A stretch of 64,000 bases of DNA from Prevotella sp. (GTDB lineage Bacteria > Bacteroidota > Bacteroidia > Bacteroidales > Bacteroidaceae): the NCBI GenBank assembly GCA_017960525.1, contig JAGCZA010000005.1, forward strand, positions 29,051 through 93,050, written 5' to 3'. This document shows positions 32,540-41,484 of this stretch, piece by piece (within the stretch, counting starts at the first letter, position 1; every line of letters starts with the position of its first letter). The position numbers and the translations under genes were made by a program. The notes beneath the pieces are model-generated. The model was not told where the DNA came from. It was given only the letters and a program-made list of their open reading frames with translations, and searched no databases.

Positions 32540-35125
32540 TTACTGAAGAACCACCTCCTTTTTCTGCAAATCCTTCTGCAGAGAACTGGTGCCGACGAGG
32601 ATTTCGTACTTGCCAGGCTTCACGCGAATGGTGTTTGTTTCAGGATCCCAGAACTCAAACGACTTGCGGGTGAGCGTCAGTTCGGCAACGGCCTTCTGCC
32701 CTGCCTTCAGAGCAATGCGCTTGAAGGCGCGAAGACTCTTCAGCGGCCCGTCAGGGTCCTGCAAGTTGCGGATGTAGAGTTGTACCGTCTCTGTGCCGTT
32801 ACGACTGCCAGTATTGGACACCTCGACTGCCACAGTGCCACTCCCGTCTTTCTGCAATTTGCATTGTGCGTTTTGCGCTTCAAAGGAAGTGTAACTCAGG
32901 CCGTAGCCGAAGGGGAAGAGGGCATCGTCGAAGTAACGGTAGGTGCGGCCCTTCATCGAGTAGTCCTCGTAGTCGGGCAACTGGCTGCTGTTCTTGTAGA
33001 ACGTGATGGGCAATTTTCCCGTCGGATTGTAGTCGCCGAAAAGCACGTCAGCCACAGCGGTTCCGCCCTCCTGGCCGGAATACCAGGCCTGGACGATGGC
33101 GTCGCAGTTTTTTGTCTCAGGTTCCAATGCGATGCACGAGCCGGAGCAGTTGACGAAGATGATGGTCTTGCCGGCCTCCTTCAGAGCCTTCAGGAAGTTG
33201 CGCTGCACGGCGGGCAGTTCGATGTGCGCGCGGTCGCCGCCCTTGAAGCCGTCGATGTCGACGGGCATCTCCTCGCCCTCAAGGGCCGGCGAGATGCCAC
33301 CCACGAAGACGACCTTGTCAATGCCCTTCAACTGGGCGATGGTCTTTTGGTAGTCGATGGGCTGTTCTTTGGCGATGTTGATGGCCAGATTGGCATTGTA
33401 GGTATGGATGTGGGAGAAGCGCACCTCGATGTTGTAACTCTTGCCCTTCTCGGCCTGGATGGCCACGCGGTTGGGCGTGGTGCGCCAGATGTGGTGGCGG
33501 AACTTCTGCTGCCCGTCGATGTAAAGTTCAAAGTGGCCGCAGCCATCCACGATGACCACATACTCGCCCGACTCTTTCGGTGTGAAGACGGTCTCGTACT
33601 TGGCCGAGAAATCCTCCAACTGTACGCCAGGGGCGAAGTTGTGCATACCAAAGGTGGTCACAGCCAGCGGCGTGGTGTAGTACTGTGTCGTCACGGGAGT
33701 GCCCTCCATCCGTCGATTGTTCCAGAAGGTGCCCTTCATACCTTTCTTTCCCTCGAAACTGCATTGCGAAGCCATCAGGCAGTCCTGCACCTTGTCATAC
33801 GTCAGGTCGCAGCCAGGGGCATAGAAGAGTTTCTTCTGCTTGGCCTTGATGCCGTCAAGAATGGTGATGGTGTGGTTGGGCATACCGTTGTAGTTGCCCC
33901 ACATCATCGGCGTATTGTCAGCATTTGGGCCGATGACGGCAATCTTCTCCTTGTTCTTCTGCAAAGGCAAAACGTTGTTCTTGTTCTGCAAGAGAACGAT
34001 AGTCTGGCGGGCCATATCAAGCGAAAGATTGGCCGACTGCTTGGTGGACATTGCCGAATAGGGAATCTTCGACCACTCGACGAGCGACGGGTCGTCCATC
34101 TCGCCCAAGTCGAAGCGGCCTTCCAGCAGGCGGACAACGTGCTTGTCGACCTCGGCCTCAGTGACAAAGCCACGCTGCACGGCCTCTGGAATGCTGCGGT
34201 AGGCATAGCCGTAGCCGCACTCCACGTCGGTGCCGGCAATGGTGGCCTTGGCCGAAGCGTGGACGGGCGTCGACGAGGACTTGTGCGACTCGTAGAAGTC
34301 GCTGACGGCGCCGCAGTCGCTCACCACCAGATACTGGAAGCCCCACTCGTCGCGCAGGATGGTCTGCAACAGGCGCTGGCTGCCGCAGCACGGGTCGTCG
34401 TCAAGACGCTGGTAGGCGCACATCACCTCGCGCACCTTGCCTTCCTGCACACAGGCCTGGAAAGCAGGCATATAGGTCTCCCACATATCACGGGCCGACA
34501 CGTTGGTCAGGTTGGCCGAGTGGCGCGTGTACTCAGGCCCGCTGTGCACGGCATAGTGCTTGGCGCAGGCCCACAACTTGCGGTACTTCGCGTCCTCAGG
34601 GCCTTGCAGTCCCTTCACCACCTGCACGCCCATCACGCTGGTCAGGTAGGGGTCCTCGCCGTAGGTCTCCTGTCCCCTGCCCCATCGCGGGTCGCGGAAA
34701 ATGTTCACGTTGGGCGTCCAGACAGAGAGGCTGTGGAACTTCTCGTCCTCGCCCGAACCTCGCTGCATACGCTCGTTGTACTGCGCACGGAACTCCGTCG
34801 AGGCCACGTCGAAGCACTTGTAGAGCAGGTCGGGATTGAACGATGCTGCCATCGCAATCGGCTCTGGGAACACGGTGACGTTACCCTGATTGGCAGCGCC
34901 GTGCAGGGCCTCGCTCCACCAGAAGAACTTCTTGATGCCCAGGCGCGGAATGGCCGGACTCTCGTCGAGCATCAACTTGGCCTTCTCGTCCAGCGTCAGG
35001 CGCGAACACAGGTCAACCGCCCGTTCACGGGCACTCAGATTAGGGTTCTGATAAGGATAGGTCTGTGCCACAGCCGAAGTGCCGGCACAGAACGTAAGAC
35101 AGACAGATAAAAGAAAATGTTTCAT
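32540..35125 (-). CDS. Glycoside hydrolase family 3 with PA14 domain (beta-xylosidase/glucosidase type)
   Basis: An 861-residue protein. The ATG at 35125 begins a Sec signal peptide cut after AVAQ (about residue 21). The GH3 catalytic domain has WGRGQETYGEDPY (148-160), KHYAVHSGPE and the nucleophile Asp270 in YLVVSDCGAV. A PA14-like insert lies near 450-600 (GTFWNNRRMEG, HFELYIDGQQ), followed by the second GH3 domain with GISPALEGEEM and a C-terminal fibronectin-III-like domain (770-850). The motif set is closest to beta-xylosidase/arabinofuranosidase members. It acts on oligosaccharides in the periplasm or at the surface. Confidence 0.92.
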   Translation of the reverse strand: MKHFLLSVCLTFCAGTSAVAQTYPYQNPNLSARERAVDLCSRLTLDEKAKLMLDESPAIPRLGIKKFFWWSEALHGAANQGNVTVFPEPIAMAASFNPDLLYKCFDVASTEFRAQYNERMQRGSGEDEKFHSLSVWTPNVNIFRDPRWGRGQETYGEDPYLTSVMGVQVVKGLQGPEDAKYRKLWACAKHYAVHSGPEYTRHSANLTNVSARDMWETYMPAFQACVQEGKVREVMCAYQRLDDDPCCGSQRLLQTILRDEWGFQYLVVSDCGAVSDFYESHKSSSTPVHASAKATIAGTDVECGYGYAYRSIPEAVQRGFVTEAEVDKHVVRLLEGRFDLGEMDDPSLVEWSKIPYSAMSTKQSANLSLDMARQTIVLLQNKNNVLPLQKNKEKIAVIGPNADNTPMMWGNYNGMPNHTITILDGIKAKQKKLFYAPGCDLTYDKVQDCLMASQCSFEGKKGMKGTFWNNRRMEGTPVTTQYYTTPLAVTTFGMHNFAPGVQLEDFSAKYETVFTPKESGEYVVIVDGCGHFELYIDGQQKFRHHIWRTTPNRVAIQAEKGKSYNIEVRFSHIHTYNANLAINIAKEQPIDYQKTIAQLKGIDKVVFVGGISPALEGEEMPVDIDGFKGGDRAHIELPAVQRNFLKALKEAGKTIIFVNCSGSCIALEPETKNCDAIVQAWYSGQEGGTAVADVLFGDYNPTGKLPITFYKNSSQLPDYEDYSMKGRTYRYFDDALFPFGYGLSYTSFEAQNAQCKLQKDGSGTVAVEVSNTGSRNGTETVQLYIRNLQDPDGPLKSLRAFKRIALKAGQKAVAELTLTRKSFEFWDPETNTIRVKPGKYEILVGTSSLQKDLQKKEVVLQ

Positions 35126-35143
35126 AACTCGGATATTTTGCGG

Positions 35144-35151
35144 CAAAGATA
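35144..35151 (-). promoter_or_regulatory. Candidate -7 box of the GH3 gene
   Basis: Minus-strand TATCTTTG, 18 bp before the ATG at 35125. No clear TTTG was found at the -33 distance. Confidence 0.4.
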
Positions 35152-35288
35152 CGCATTATCCCTCAACTGGAACTAACTGCCATGTTTCATAAGTTATCGT
35201 TTTTGTAGCTTACGCAAGAAGCAGGCGCACAAATGATACCACTTGTGCGCCCGTTGTTGTATGAATTGAAACAAAGCAGTCAGCCAAT

Positions 35289-36392
35289 TCACAATACAGG
35301 CTCGTATGGCAGGCCGAAGACATCGGCCACGGCCTTGAAGGTGACTTTTCCTTCAACAATGTTCAGGCCCTTGGCCAGCGACGGGTCATCCTTGCAGGCC
35401 TTCTGCCAGCCCTTGTCGGCCAGTGCCACAGCATAGCGCAGCGTGGCGTTGGTCAGTGCCAGCGTCGACGTGTTGGGAACGGCTCCGGGGATATTGGCCA
35501 CGCAATAGTGGACGATGCCATCCTCCACATAGACGGGGTCGCTGTGGGTGGTGGGCCGCGAGGTCTCGAAGCATCCGCCCTGGTCTATGGCCACATCGAC
35601 GAGCACCGTTCCCGGCTCCATCAACTTCAGCATTTCCTTTGTGATGAGGTGCGGCGTCTTGTCGCCTGGCACGAGCACACTACCCACCACGATGTCGGCC
35701 GATGGCAGTTGCTGGCGGATGTTGTGCTCCGAACTGTAGAGGGTATGCACGTTGGCGGGCGTCTCCAGGTCGAGTTGGCGCAGACGGGGCAGCGAGATGT
35801 CGGCAATGGTCACCTCGGCTCCCAATCCGGCGGCCATCAGCGCGGCGGCTTCGCCTACGACACCGCCACCGAGCACCAGCACGCGGGCAGGGCTGACGCC
35901 GGGCACACCGCTGATGAGTTTGCCCTTGCCGCCTTTCGTCTTTTGGAGATAATAGGCGCCGTTGAGCGTGGCCATGCGTCCGGCCACCTCGCTCATGGGC
36001 TGCAACAGCGGCAGCGAGCCGTTGGGCAACTGCACCGTCTCGTATGCCAGGCACACGGCGCCGCTTTGCAACATGGCATCGGTCAGTTCCTTCTCGCAGG
36101 CGAAGTGGAAGTAGGTGAAGAGCAACTGGCCCTTTCTCACCAGTTTGTATTCTGGCTCGATGGGTTCCTTCACCTTCACAATCATGTCGCACTCGCGGTA
36201 GACCGCCTCGATATCGGGCAGGATGCGGGCACCAGCGGCAATGTATTCCTCGTCGCTGAAGCCGCTGCCCTCGCCAGCGGTGTGCTGCACACTCACTTCA
36301 TGGCCGCGCTTCACCAGTTCCGACACTCCCGCAGGGGTCATGCCCACACGGTTCTCGTTGTTCTTAATCTCTTTTGGAATTCCTACTTTCAT
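35289..36392 (-). CDS. ald: Alanine dehydrogenase
   Basis: A 367-residue protein beginning MKVGIPKEIKNNENRVGMTP, the family N-terminus. The NAD-binding fold is at GGGVVGEAAALMAAGLGAEVT in overlapping segments near 170-190, and YFHFAC near 95 holds the catalytic His. It interconverts alanine with pyruvate and ammonia using NAD(H). Length is typical. It is 33 bp downstream of the GH95 gene with no obvious promoter of its own, so it may be co-transcribed with argG and GH95. Confidence 0.93.
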   Translation of the reverse strand: MKVGIPKEIKNNENRVGMTPAGVSELVKRGHEVSVQHTAGEGSGFSDEEYIAAGARILPDIEAVYRECDMIVKVKEPIEPEYKLVRKGQLLFTYFHFACEKELTDAMLQSGAVCLAYETVQLPNGSLPLLQPMSEVAGRMATLNGAYYLQKTKGGKGKLISGVPGVSPARVLVLGGGVVGEAAALMAAGLGAEVTIADISLPRLRQLDLETPANVHTLYSSEHNIRQQLPSADIVVGSVLVPGDKTPHLITKEMLKLMEPGTVLVDVAIDQGGCFETSRPTTHSDPVYVEDGIVHYCVANIPGAVPNTSTLALTNATLRYAVALADKGWQKACKDDPSLAKGLNIVEGKVTFKAVADVFGLPYEPVL

Positions 36393-36425
36393 AACTCTTA
36401 TGGGGGTTTAGTTAAACAAATCTGT

Positions 36426-38882
36426 CTAATTGATGACATACGTGCCGCCAGGGATGGTGGCAAGGTCGTAGAGCCAAGTCTTCTGCAAAGGATCGGGCGC
36501 TTCGGACTTGCCATTGACGATGGGGACTGGCGTTTCTGGTACGGCAAAGAGGGAGTTAGGATTCGCGCCCTTAGCGGTCTTGAGGCCTTTTCCCTTCAGC
36601 GGAGTGAGCGAGCGCAGACGGCAGTTGCCGCCAAGGGTGGAGCGTACCACGGCCTTGCTGAGACGTCCGTCTTTCCATTCCATATCGATTTCAAAGCCGC
36701 CACGGGCGCGCAGTCCCTGCACCGAACCGTTCCTCCACGCCGCAGGCAGCGCGGGCAGGAGATAGATGAAGCCGTCGTGACTCTGCACAAGCATCTCGGC
36801 GATGCCAGCGGTGCAGCCGAAGTTGCCGTCAATCTGGAACGGCGGGTGCGCGTCGAACATATTGGGGTAGGTGCCGCCGTGCTGTTTCCTCGTTCTGTAG
36901 ACGAGGAAAGTGTCGGCGGTGAGCGTCAGTTGATCGGTGATGAGTTTGTAGGCGTGTTCACCGTCCAGGAAACGTGCCCAGGCACACACCTTCCACCCCA
37001 TTGACCAGCCTGTTGAGACATCGCCACGGGCCTGCAACGAGGTTCTGGCAGCCTGCCACAACTCTGGCGTGCGGTAGGGCGAAATCTGGTTCGAGGGGAA
37101 CAGCCCGAAAAGGTGGGAGAAGTGGCGGTGGTCGTCCTTAGGGTCATCAAGGTCGTCGAGCCACTCCTGCAACTGGCCCCAACGGCCTATCTGCATAGGC
37201 GGGAGTTGTGCCAATTGCGTGCGCAGCGTGTCGAGCAGCGGCAAATCTTCCTTCAGGATTTTGCTGGCGGCAAGCACCTCGTTGTAGAGTTCAAACAGAA
37301 TCTGGTTGTCCATCGTCACGCCCGCGTCGAGGGGCGTTGGCCGCCCTTTGCCGCCATGTTCCGGCGATTCGCCAGGGCAGACGACGAGATAGGGGCGCGT
37401 GGAATGCTTGACCAGCGTCTGCGAGTAGAAGCGGGCGGCATCAAGCATAATGGGGAAATACTGTCGAAGGAAGTCGAGGTCACCCGTATAGAGCCAGTGT
37501 TCCCACAAATGGCGCACAATCCATCCCGAACCGGTGGGCCACAGTCCGCTTGGAGCACGGTCTACTGGCCCCGTGATGCGCCACTGGTCGGTGTTGTGGT
37601 GCAGCACCCAACCGTCGGCCCCGTACATCTGCCTTGCCGTCTGGCGCCCCGTGACGCTAATCTCACGGATGAGGCGGAAGAGCGGGCCGTTCAGTTCGGC
37701 CAGGTTGCAGACCTCCGACGGCCAGTAGTTCATCTCCAGATTGATGTTCGTGGTGTATTTCGAGTCCCACGACGGCAGCATCTTGTCGTTCCAGATGCCT
37801 TGCAGATTGGCGGGATTGGTGTTGTCGGGCTGTGAGGAGGCTATGAGCAGATAGCGGCCAAACTGAAAATAGGTGGCCACCAGATAGTTGTCGGGCGATA
37901 ACGCAGAGAAGCGGTCGATGCGCTCATCGGTGGGCATATTGGGAAAGAGGTCTGGCCCCAAGTCGAGTTTCACACGGTCGTAGAGTTGATGGTAAAGCCA
38001 CTCGTGGCGGGCCTTCAACTGGTCGTAGCCCTGTCCGACCGCCTGATGCAGGCGCTGCCGACTCTGCTCCACCTCGTCGCCAGAGACATCCTGATAGTCC
38101 ACCACATTGGTGCCCACAGTCACGTAAAGTGTCGCCTCGTCGGCCCCTGTAACGGCCAGTTGTCCATTGCTCTGGCTCACTTGCCCGCCTTTCGCCTGTA
38201 CCGTCATGCGTCCTTGGAAGCGGACGCGGTTCTGCAGGCCCTCATGCTTCGCGCTGACGCCATGCAGCGTGGCCTCCAGCCCCTCGCCGCCAATAAGCAC
38301 GTCGGCATGGGGCGTGGAGAAAGATGCGGTGAAGGTCAGCCGACCGGGTGCCGAGGCCGTCAGATGGACAGCGACAACCTTGCTGCCTAACGGGGCGATG
38401 GTCTCGCGCTCATAGCGCACACCATCGGCAGTATAGCGCGTGATGGCACGGGCGTTGTCAATGTCGAGCAGGCGCTCATAATCGCTATAGCGGGCGTGAC
38501 CCGGCATTGCGATGTAGAGGTCGCCGAAAGGCTGGTAGGGCATTCCCATATTCTGCCCCGCCCCCACGGGCATCACCTTCTCGTTGGCCAAGGCCTGCGC
38601 CTCAGCATAGCGGCCCTCGAAAATGAGTTGCCGCACACGTGGCAGATATTCCTTGGCCTCAGGGTTGCACACGTTGTTGGGCATACCGGCCCAGATGGTC
38701 TCTTCGTTCAGTTGGATGCGCTCCACGGCAGGCGTGCCAAACACCATTGCGCCCATCACGCCGTTGCCGATGGGTAGTGCCTGCGTCCACGTCTGTGCCG
38801 GACGGTCGTACCACAACCTGTGGGCGGCGACCGAAGTCACTGCCCACAGAAGCATCACAGCCGTGAAAAGCCTTTTGCCCAT
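36426..38882 (-). CDS. GH95-family alpha-L-fucosidase
   Basis: An 818-residue protein starting at the ATG at 38882, with a Sec signal peptide (cut near VAA, residue 20). Earlier in-frame starts would lie inside argG and are rejected. The N-terminal domain begins [23 protein letters not shown], the GH95 hallmark. The catalytic (alpha/alpha)6 domain has [14 protein letters not shown] (the paired Asn residues), CPGESPEH (the general-acid Glu region) and [12 protein letters not shown] (Asp). It should release terminal alpha-1,2-fucose (some GH95 members prefer galactose) from glycans. It starts 17 bp after argG, an unusual place for such a gene. Confidence 0.92.
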   Translation of the reverse strand: MGKRLFTAVMLLWAVTSVAAHRLWYDRPAQTWTQALPIGNGVMGAMVFGTPAVERIQLNEETIWAGMPNNVCNPEAKEYLPRVRQLIFEGRYAEAQALANEKVMPVGAGQNMGMPYQPFGDLYIAMPGHARYSDYERLLDIDNARAITRYTADGVRYERETIAPLGSKVVAVHLTASAPGRLTFTASFSTPHADVLIGGEGLEATLHGVSAKHEGLQNRVRFQGRMTVQAKGGQVSQSNGQLAVTGADEATLYVTVGTNVVDYQDVSGDEVEQSRQRLHQAVGQGYDQLKARHEWLYHQLYDRVKLDLGPDLFPNMPTDERIDRFSALSPDNYLVATYFQFGRYLLIASSQPDNTNPANLQGIWNDKMLPSWDSKYTTNINLEMNYWPSEVCNLAELNGPLFRLIREISVTGRQTARQMYGADGWVLHHNTDQWRITGPVDRAPSGLWPTGSGWIVRHLWEHWLYTGDLDFLRQYFPIMLDAARFYSQTLVKHSTRPYLVVCPGESPEHGGKGRPTPLDAGVTMDNQILFELYNEVLAASKILKEDLPLLDTLRTQLAQLPPMQIGRWGQLQEWLDDLDDPKDDHRHFSHLFGLFPSNQISPYRTPELWQAARTSLQARGDVSTGWSMGWKVCAWARFLDGEHAYKLITDQLTLTADTFLVYRTRKQHGGTYPNMFDAHPPFQIDGNFGCTAGIAEMLVQSHDGFIYLLPALPAAWRNGSVQGLRARGGFEIDMEWKDGRLSKAVVRSTLGGNCRLRSLTPLKGKGLKTAKGANPNSLFAVPETPVPIVNGKSEAPDPLQKTWLYDLATIPGGTYVIN

Positions 38883-38899
38883 AGTCAAATCATTTTTCT

Positions 38900-40102
38900 C
38901 TATCTCTGCTCGTCGGGATGTATGCCGTAGTAGACACGCAAGGGCGTGGAGCTGACCTTGATGAAGCCCTTGGCCTCGTCGGCAGTCCAGCCGGTCTGGG
39001 TCTCGCCGTATTCGCCCAACTTCGAGCGGGTGAGGTCGTTGGGGCTGTCGATGCCCACGGTCTCGAAGCCGTAGGGACGGAGTTTCAGGATGGCCGTGCC
39101 CGTGACGTTGCGCTGGCTGGAGAGGAGCATGGCCTCGATGTCGGGCATAACAGGCTCCAGATACTGGCTCTCGTGGAGGAACATGCCGTACCAGTTGGCC
39201 ACCTGGTCCTTCCAGTACTGCTGCCACTTCGACAGCGTCGACTTCTCCAGTAGGCGGTGGGCCTCGATAATGAGTTTCGGCGCAGCGGCCTCGAAGCCCA
39301 CGCGGCCCTTGATGCCGATGATGGTGTCGCCGACGTTGGCATCGCGGCCAATGGCATACGAGGCACCAATCTCCTCAATCTTCTGGATGGCTTTCACCTT
39401 ATCGTCAAAGTGCTCCCCATTGACGCCGACAATCTCGCCCTTCTCAAACTGAATCTTCAGCAGAGCCTCCGGCGCCTTGGCGGTGACGTGCTTCAGATAG
39501 GCCTCTTCGGGCAGTCCCTGGGCGGGGTCGAGCAGTTCGCCGCCGCAGATACTGGTGCCCCAGATGCCCACGTTGTACGAATACTTCAGTTTGGCAAAAT
39601 CGGCGCTGAAGCCGTGGTCGTTCAGATAGTCCACCTCCTCCTTGCGCGTCAGTTTCTTGTCGCGTGTCAGCGTGATAATCTCCACACCGGGAGCCATCAC
39701 GAGGAAGGTCATATCGAAGCGTATCTGGTCGTTGCCGGCTCCAGTCGAACCGTGGGCAATAGCGTCGGCACCAATCTCACGGGCATAGCGGGCAATGGCG
39801 ATGGCCTGGAAGATGCGCTCGCTGGAGACGGAGATGGGATAGCAGTTGTTGCGCAGCACGTTGCCGAAAATCATATACTTCAGCGACTTGGCGTAATACT
39901 CCTGCGTCACGTCGAGCGTCACATACTTGGCGGCACCCAGTTTGTAGGCGTTCTCCTCGTTGGTTTTCAATTGTTCTTCACTAAAGCCGCCCGTATTGGC
40001 ACAGGCAGCATGCACTTCATAGCCTTGCTGGGCCAAATACATCACCGTATAACTGGTGTCCAATCCGCCGCTAAAGGCGACAACTACTTTCTTCTTGCTC
40101 AT
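38900..40102 (-). CDS. argG: Argininosuccinate synthase
   Basis: A 400-residue protein with the ATP-pyrophosphatase P-loop FSGGLDTSY near residue 9 and the substrate region [14 protein letters not shown] near 118. It joins citrulline and aspartate at the expense of ATP in arginine synthesis. Its usual downstream neighbour argC is missing and a fucosidase gene occupies that place. The upstream gap to the GNAT gene holds a fold-back element. Confidence 0.95.
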   Translation of the reverse strand: MSKKKVVVAFSGGLDTSYTVMYLAQQGYEVHAACANTGGFSEEQLKTNEENAYKLGAAKYVTLDVTQEYYAKSLKYMIFGNVLRNNCYPISVSSERIFQAIAIARYAREIGADAIAHGSTGAGNDQIRFDMTFLVMAPGVEIITLTRDKKLTRKEEVDYLNDHGFSADFAKLKYSYNVGIWGTSICGGELLDPAQGLPEEAYLKHVTAKAPEALLKIQFEKGEIVGVNGEHFDDKVKAIQKIEEIGASYAIGRDANVGDTIIGIKGRVGFEAAAPKLIIEAHRLLEKSTLSKWQQYWKDQVANWYGMFLHESQYLEPVMPDIEAMLLSSQRNVTGTAILKLRPYGFETVGIDSPNDLTRSKLGEYGETQTGWTADEAKGFIKVSSTPLRVYYGIHPDEQR

Positions 40103-40108
40103 AATCTA

Positions 40109-40226
40109 AGCCCCCCAAGTTTGGGGAGTGGGGGTCTGAACAAGCGTATCATCAGACCTGTTAAATATGTAATTTATCGTAGGAGCCTGCGCTTGTCCAG
40201 ACTCCCATCCCCTGATTCGGGGGACT
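40109..40226. repeat. Fold-back element with long imperfect inverted arms
   Basis: Left arm 40109-40146 and right arm 40190-40226 are inverted copies at about 80 percent identity, each with a C/G-run followed by GTCTGAACAAGCG-type sequence, around a 43-bp AT-rich centre. It has no coding sequence. The right end covers the stop codon of the GNAT gene. Confidence 0.75.
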
Positions 40227-40881
40227 AAAGTTCTTCTAATTCCTCAAGGTGACGGATTCGTGACAGCACCTCGTCGGGTATCTTGGCAGGGAGATGCTCT
40301 GTCGGGTCGAAGAGCATAGCGGTGCAGATACAGAATTTGCGGTTGCGCTCACGCAGCACGGGATAGTTGACACATCCCTCGCAGCCCTTCCAGAAGGCTT
40401 CATCGTCGGTAAGGTCGTCGAAGGTGACGGGCTGGTAGCCCAGGGCGGTGTTCATTTTCATCACCGCCGCGCCGCTGGTCAGCGAGAAAATCTTGGCGTG
40501 CGGCCAGCGTGTGCGGGCCAGTGTGAACGTCATATCCTTGATGCGCTTGGCCAATCCGAGGCCACGAAAGTCGGGGTGGACGATGAGTCCGCTAGTGGTG
40601 ACATACTGCTTATTGCCCCAGGTCTCAATGTAACTGAAACCCGCAAAGCGCCCGTCGCCCCTCCTGAGCGCAATGACGGCCTTGGCCTCCTGCATCTTCT
40701 TTGCCAGATAATCGTGGGTGCGGCGGGCAATGCCCGTTCCGCGCACCTTGGCGGCCTCGGCGATGGTGTCGAGAATGGTATCTACGTAAGCCTCGTGCTC
40801 TGGAGCCGCCACCAAAATGTCAATCTCTGTACTATCTGTGGCAACAGGCTTGGCCACCGACAATTCTTCTGTTTCTTCCAT
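40225..40881 (-). CDS. GNAT-family N-acetyltransferase of the arginine cluster
   Basis: A 218-residue protein with an acidic N-terminal leader and a GNAT domain: GLIVHPDFRGLGLAKRI (acetyl-CoA loop) near 108-125 is the clearest motif. In Bacteroidetes a GNAT gene commonly sits between argR and argG, and it may supply an acyl-glutamate-forming step of arginine synthesis, though this is inferred from context. It is 36 bp downstream of argR in the same direction. Confidence 0.85.
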   Translation of the reverse strand: MEETEELSVAKPVATDSTEIDILVAAPEHEAYVDTILDTIAEAAKVRGTGIARRTHDYLAKKMQEAKAVIALRRGDGRFAGFSYIETWGNKQYVTTSGLIVHPDFRGLGLAKRIKDMTFTLARTRWPHAKIFSLTSGAAVMKMNTALGYQPVTFDDLTDDEAFWKGCEGCVNYPVLRERNRKFCICTAMLFDPTEHLPAKIPDEVLSRIRHLEELEEL

Positions 40882-40917
40882 AATTGTTACGCACTTTTCA
40901 CATAATAGAGAGAGAAA

Positions 40918-41394
40918 TTACTTGATGCTGGGTATCACCTCGCCAAGGGCATCGATGACCTCCTGACGGGAGCAGCCTTCGCTCACAACGATGAAGATGC
41001 AGTCGTCGCCGGCAATGGTGCCGAGTATCTGCGGTATATTGCTGCGGTCAATGTTCCACGCGATGGCACTGGCGTAGCCTGGCCGTGTCTTGATGACTCC
41101 GATATTTCCCGAGAAGTTGATGCTTATAAAGCCTGGCATCTGCATCATTTCGCGTACCGTAGCCGAGGTGCCCACCCGCTTGTACATAGTCTCGTTTGGC
41201 AGCACATAGACGTAGTCACCGCCCATGGTGGCGGCCTTGGCCACTTTCAGCTGCTTCAGGTCGCGGCTGAGTGTGGCCTGTGTGAGTTGGAAACCTTCTT
41301 TCTGAAGGGCACCGAGCAGTTCCTCCTGACTGCCCATACGCTGGCTGGAAATGATGAGGCGCAGAGCTTCCAGCCTATTGTTCTTCTCTTTCAT
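40918..41394 (-). CDS. argR: Arginine repressor
   Basis: A 158-residue protein. The N-terminal winged helix (1-75) includes SSQRMGSQEELLGALQ and the recognition helix TQATLSRDLKQLKV. The C-terminal domain has GTIAGDDCIFIVV, the arginine-binding and hexamer-forming region. It represses arginine synthesis genes when arginine is plentiful and probably its own operon, argR-GNAT-argG. A candidate ARG box and a palindrome overlap its promoter. Confidence 0.93.
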   Translation of the reverse strand: MKEKNNRLEALRLIISSQRMGSQEELLGALQKEGFQLTQATLSRDLKQLKVAKAATMGGDYVYVLPNETMYKRVGTSATVREMMQMPGFISINFSGNIGVIKTRPGYASAIAWNIDRSNIPQILGTIAGDDCIFIVVSEGCSRQEVIDALGEVIPSIK

Positions 41395-41398
41395 TGTT

Positions 41399-41449
41399 GG
41401 TATAATTATTCAGTTACGGGCTGCAAAATTACGAATAATCTTGCAGCCC
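41399..41449 (-). promoter_or_regulatory. argR promoter with palindrome and candidate ARG box
   Basis: Minus-strand TAATTTTG at 41424-41431 fits the -7 box. GGGCTGCAA (41418-41426) and TTGCAGCCC (41441-41449) form a perfect 9-bp inverted repeat that includes it. TGAATAATTATACC (41399-41412, minus strand) matches 12 of 14 positions of the ARG box core TGAATWWWWATTCA. A second, weaker match lies at 41432-41445. Confidence 0.5.
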
Positions 41450-41484
41450 GCCAAACATTTTTGCATATTTTTAATATTCAGGGG

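Noticed and set aside
32495-35110. An 871-codon open frame on the plus strand opposite the GH3 gene
   Set aside because: It is the antisense shadow of the GH3 gene, whose protein has a signal peptide and all family motifs; the plus-strand frame shows no recognisable domain and has no promoter.
36426-39227. A longer GH95 protein starting at 39227
   Set aside because: That start lies within argG; the ATG at 38882 gives a clean signal peptide and normal length.
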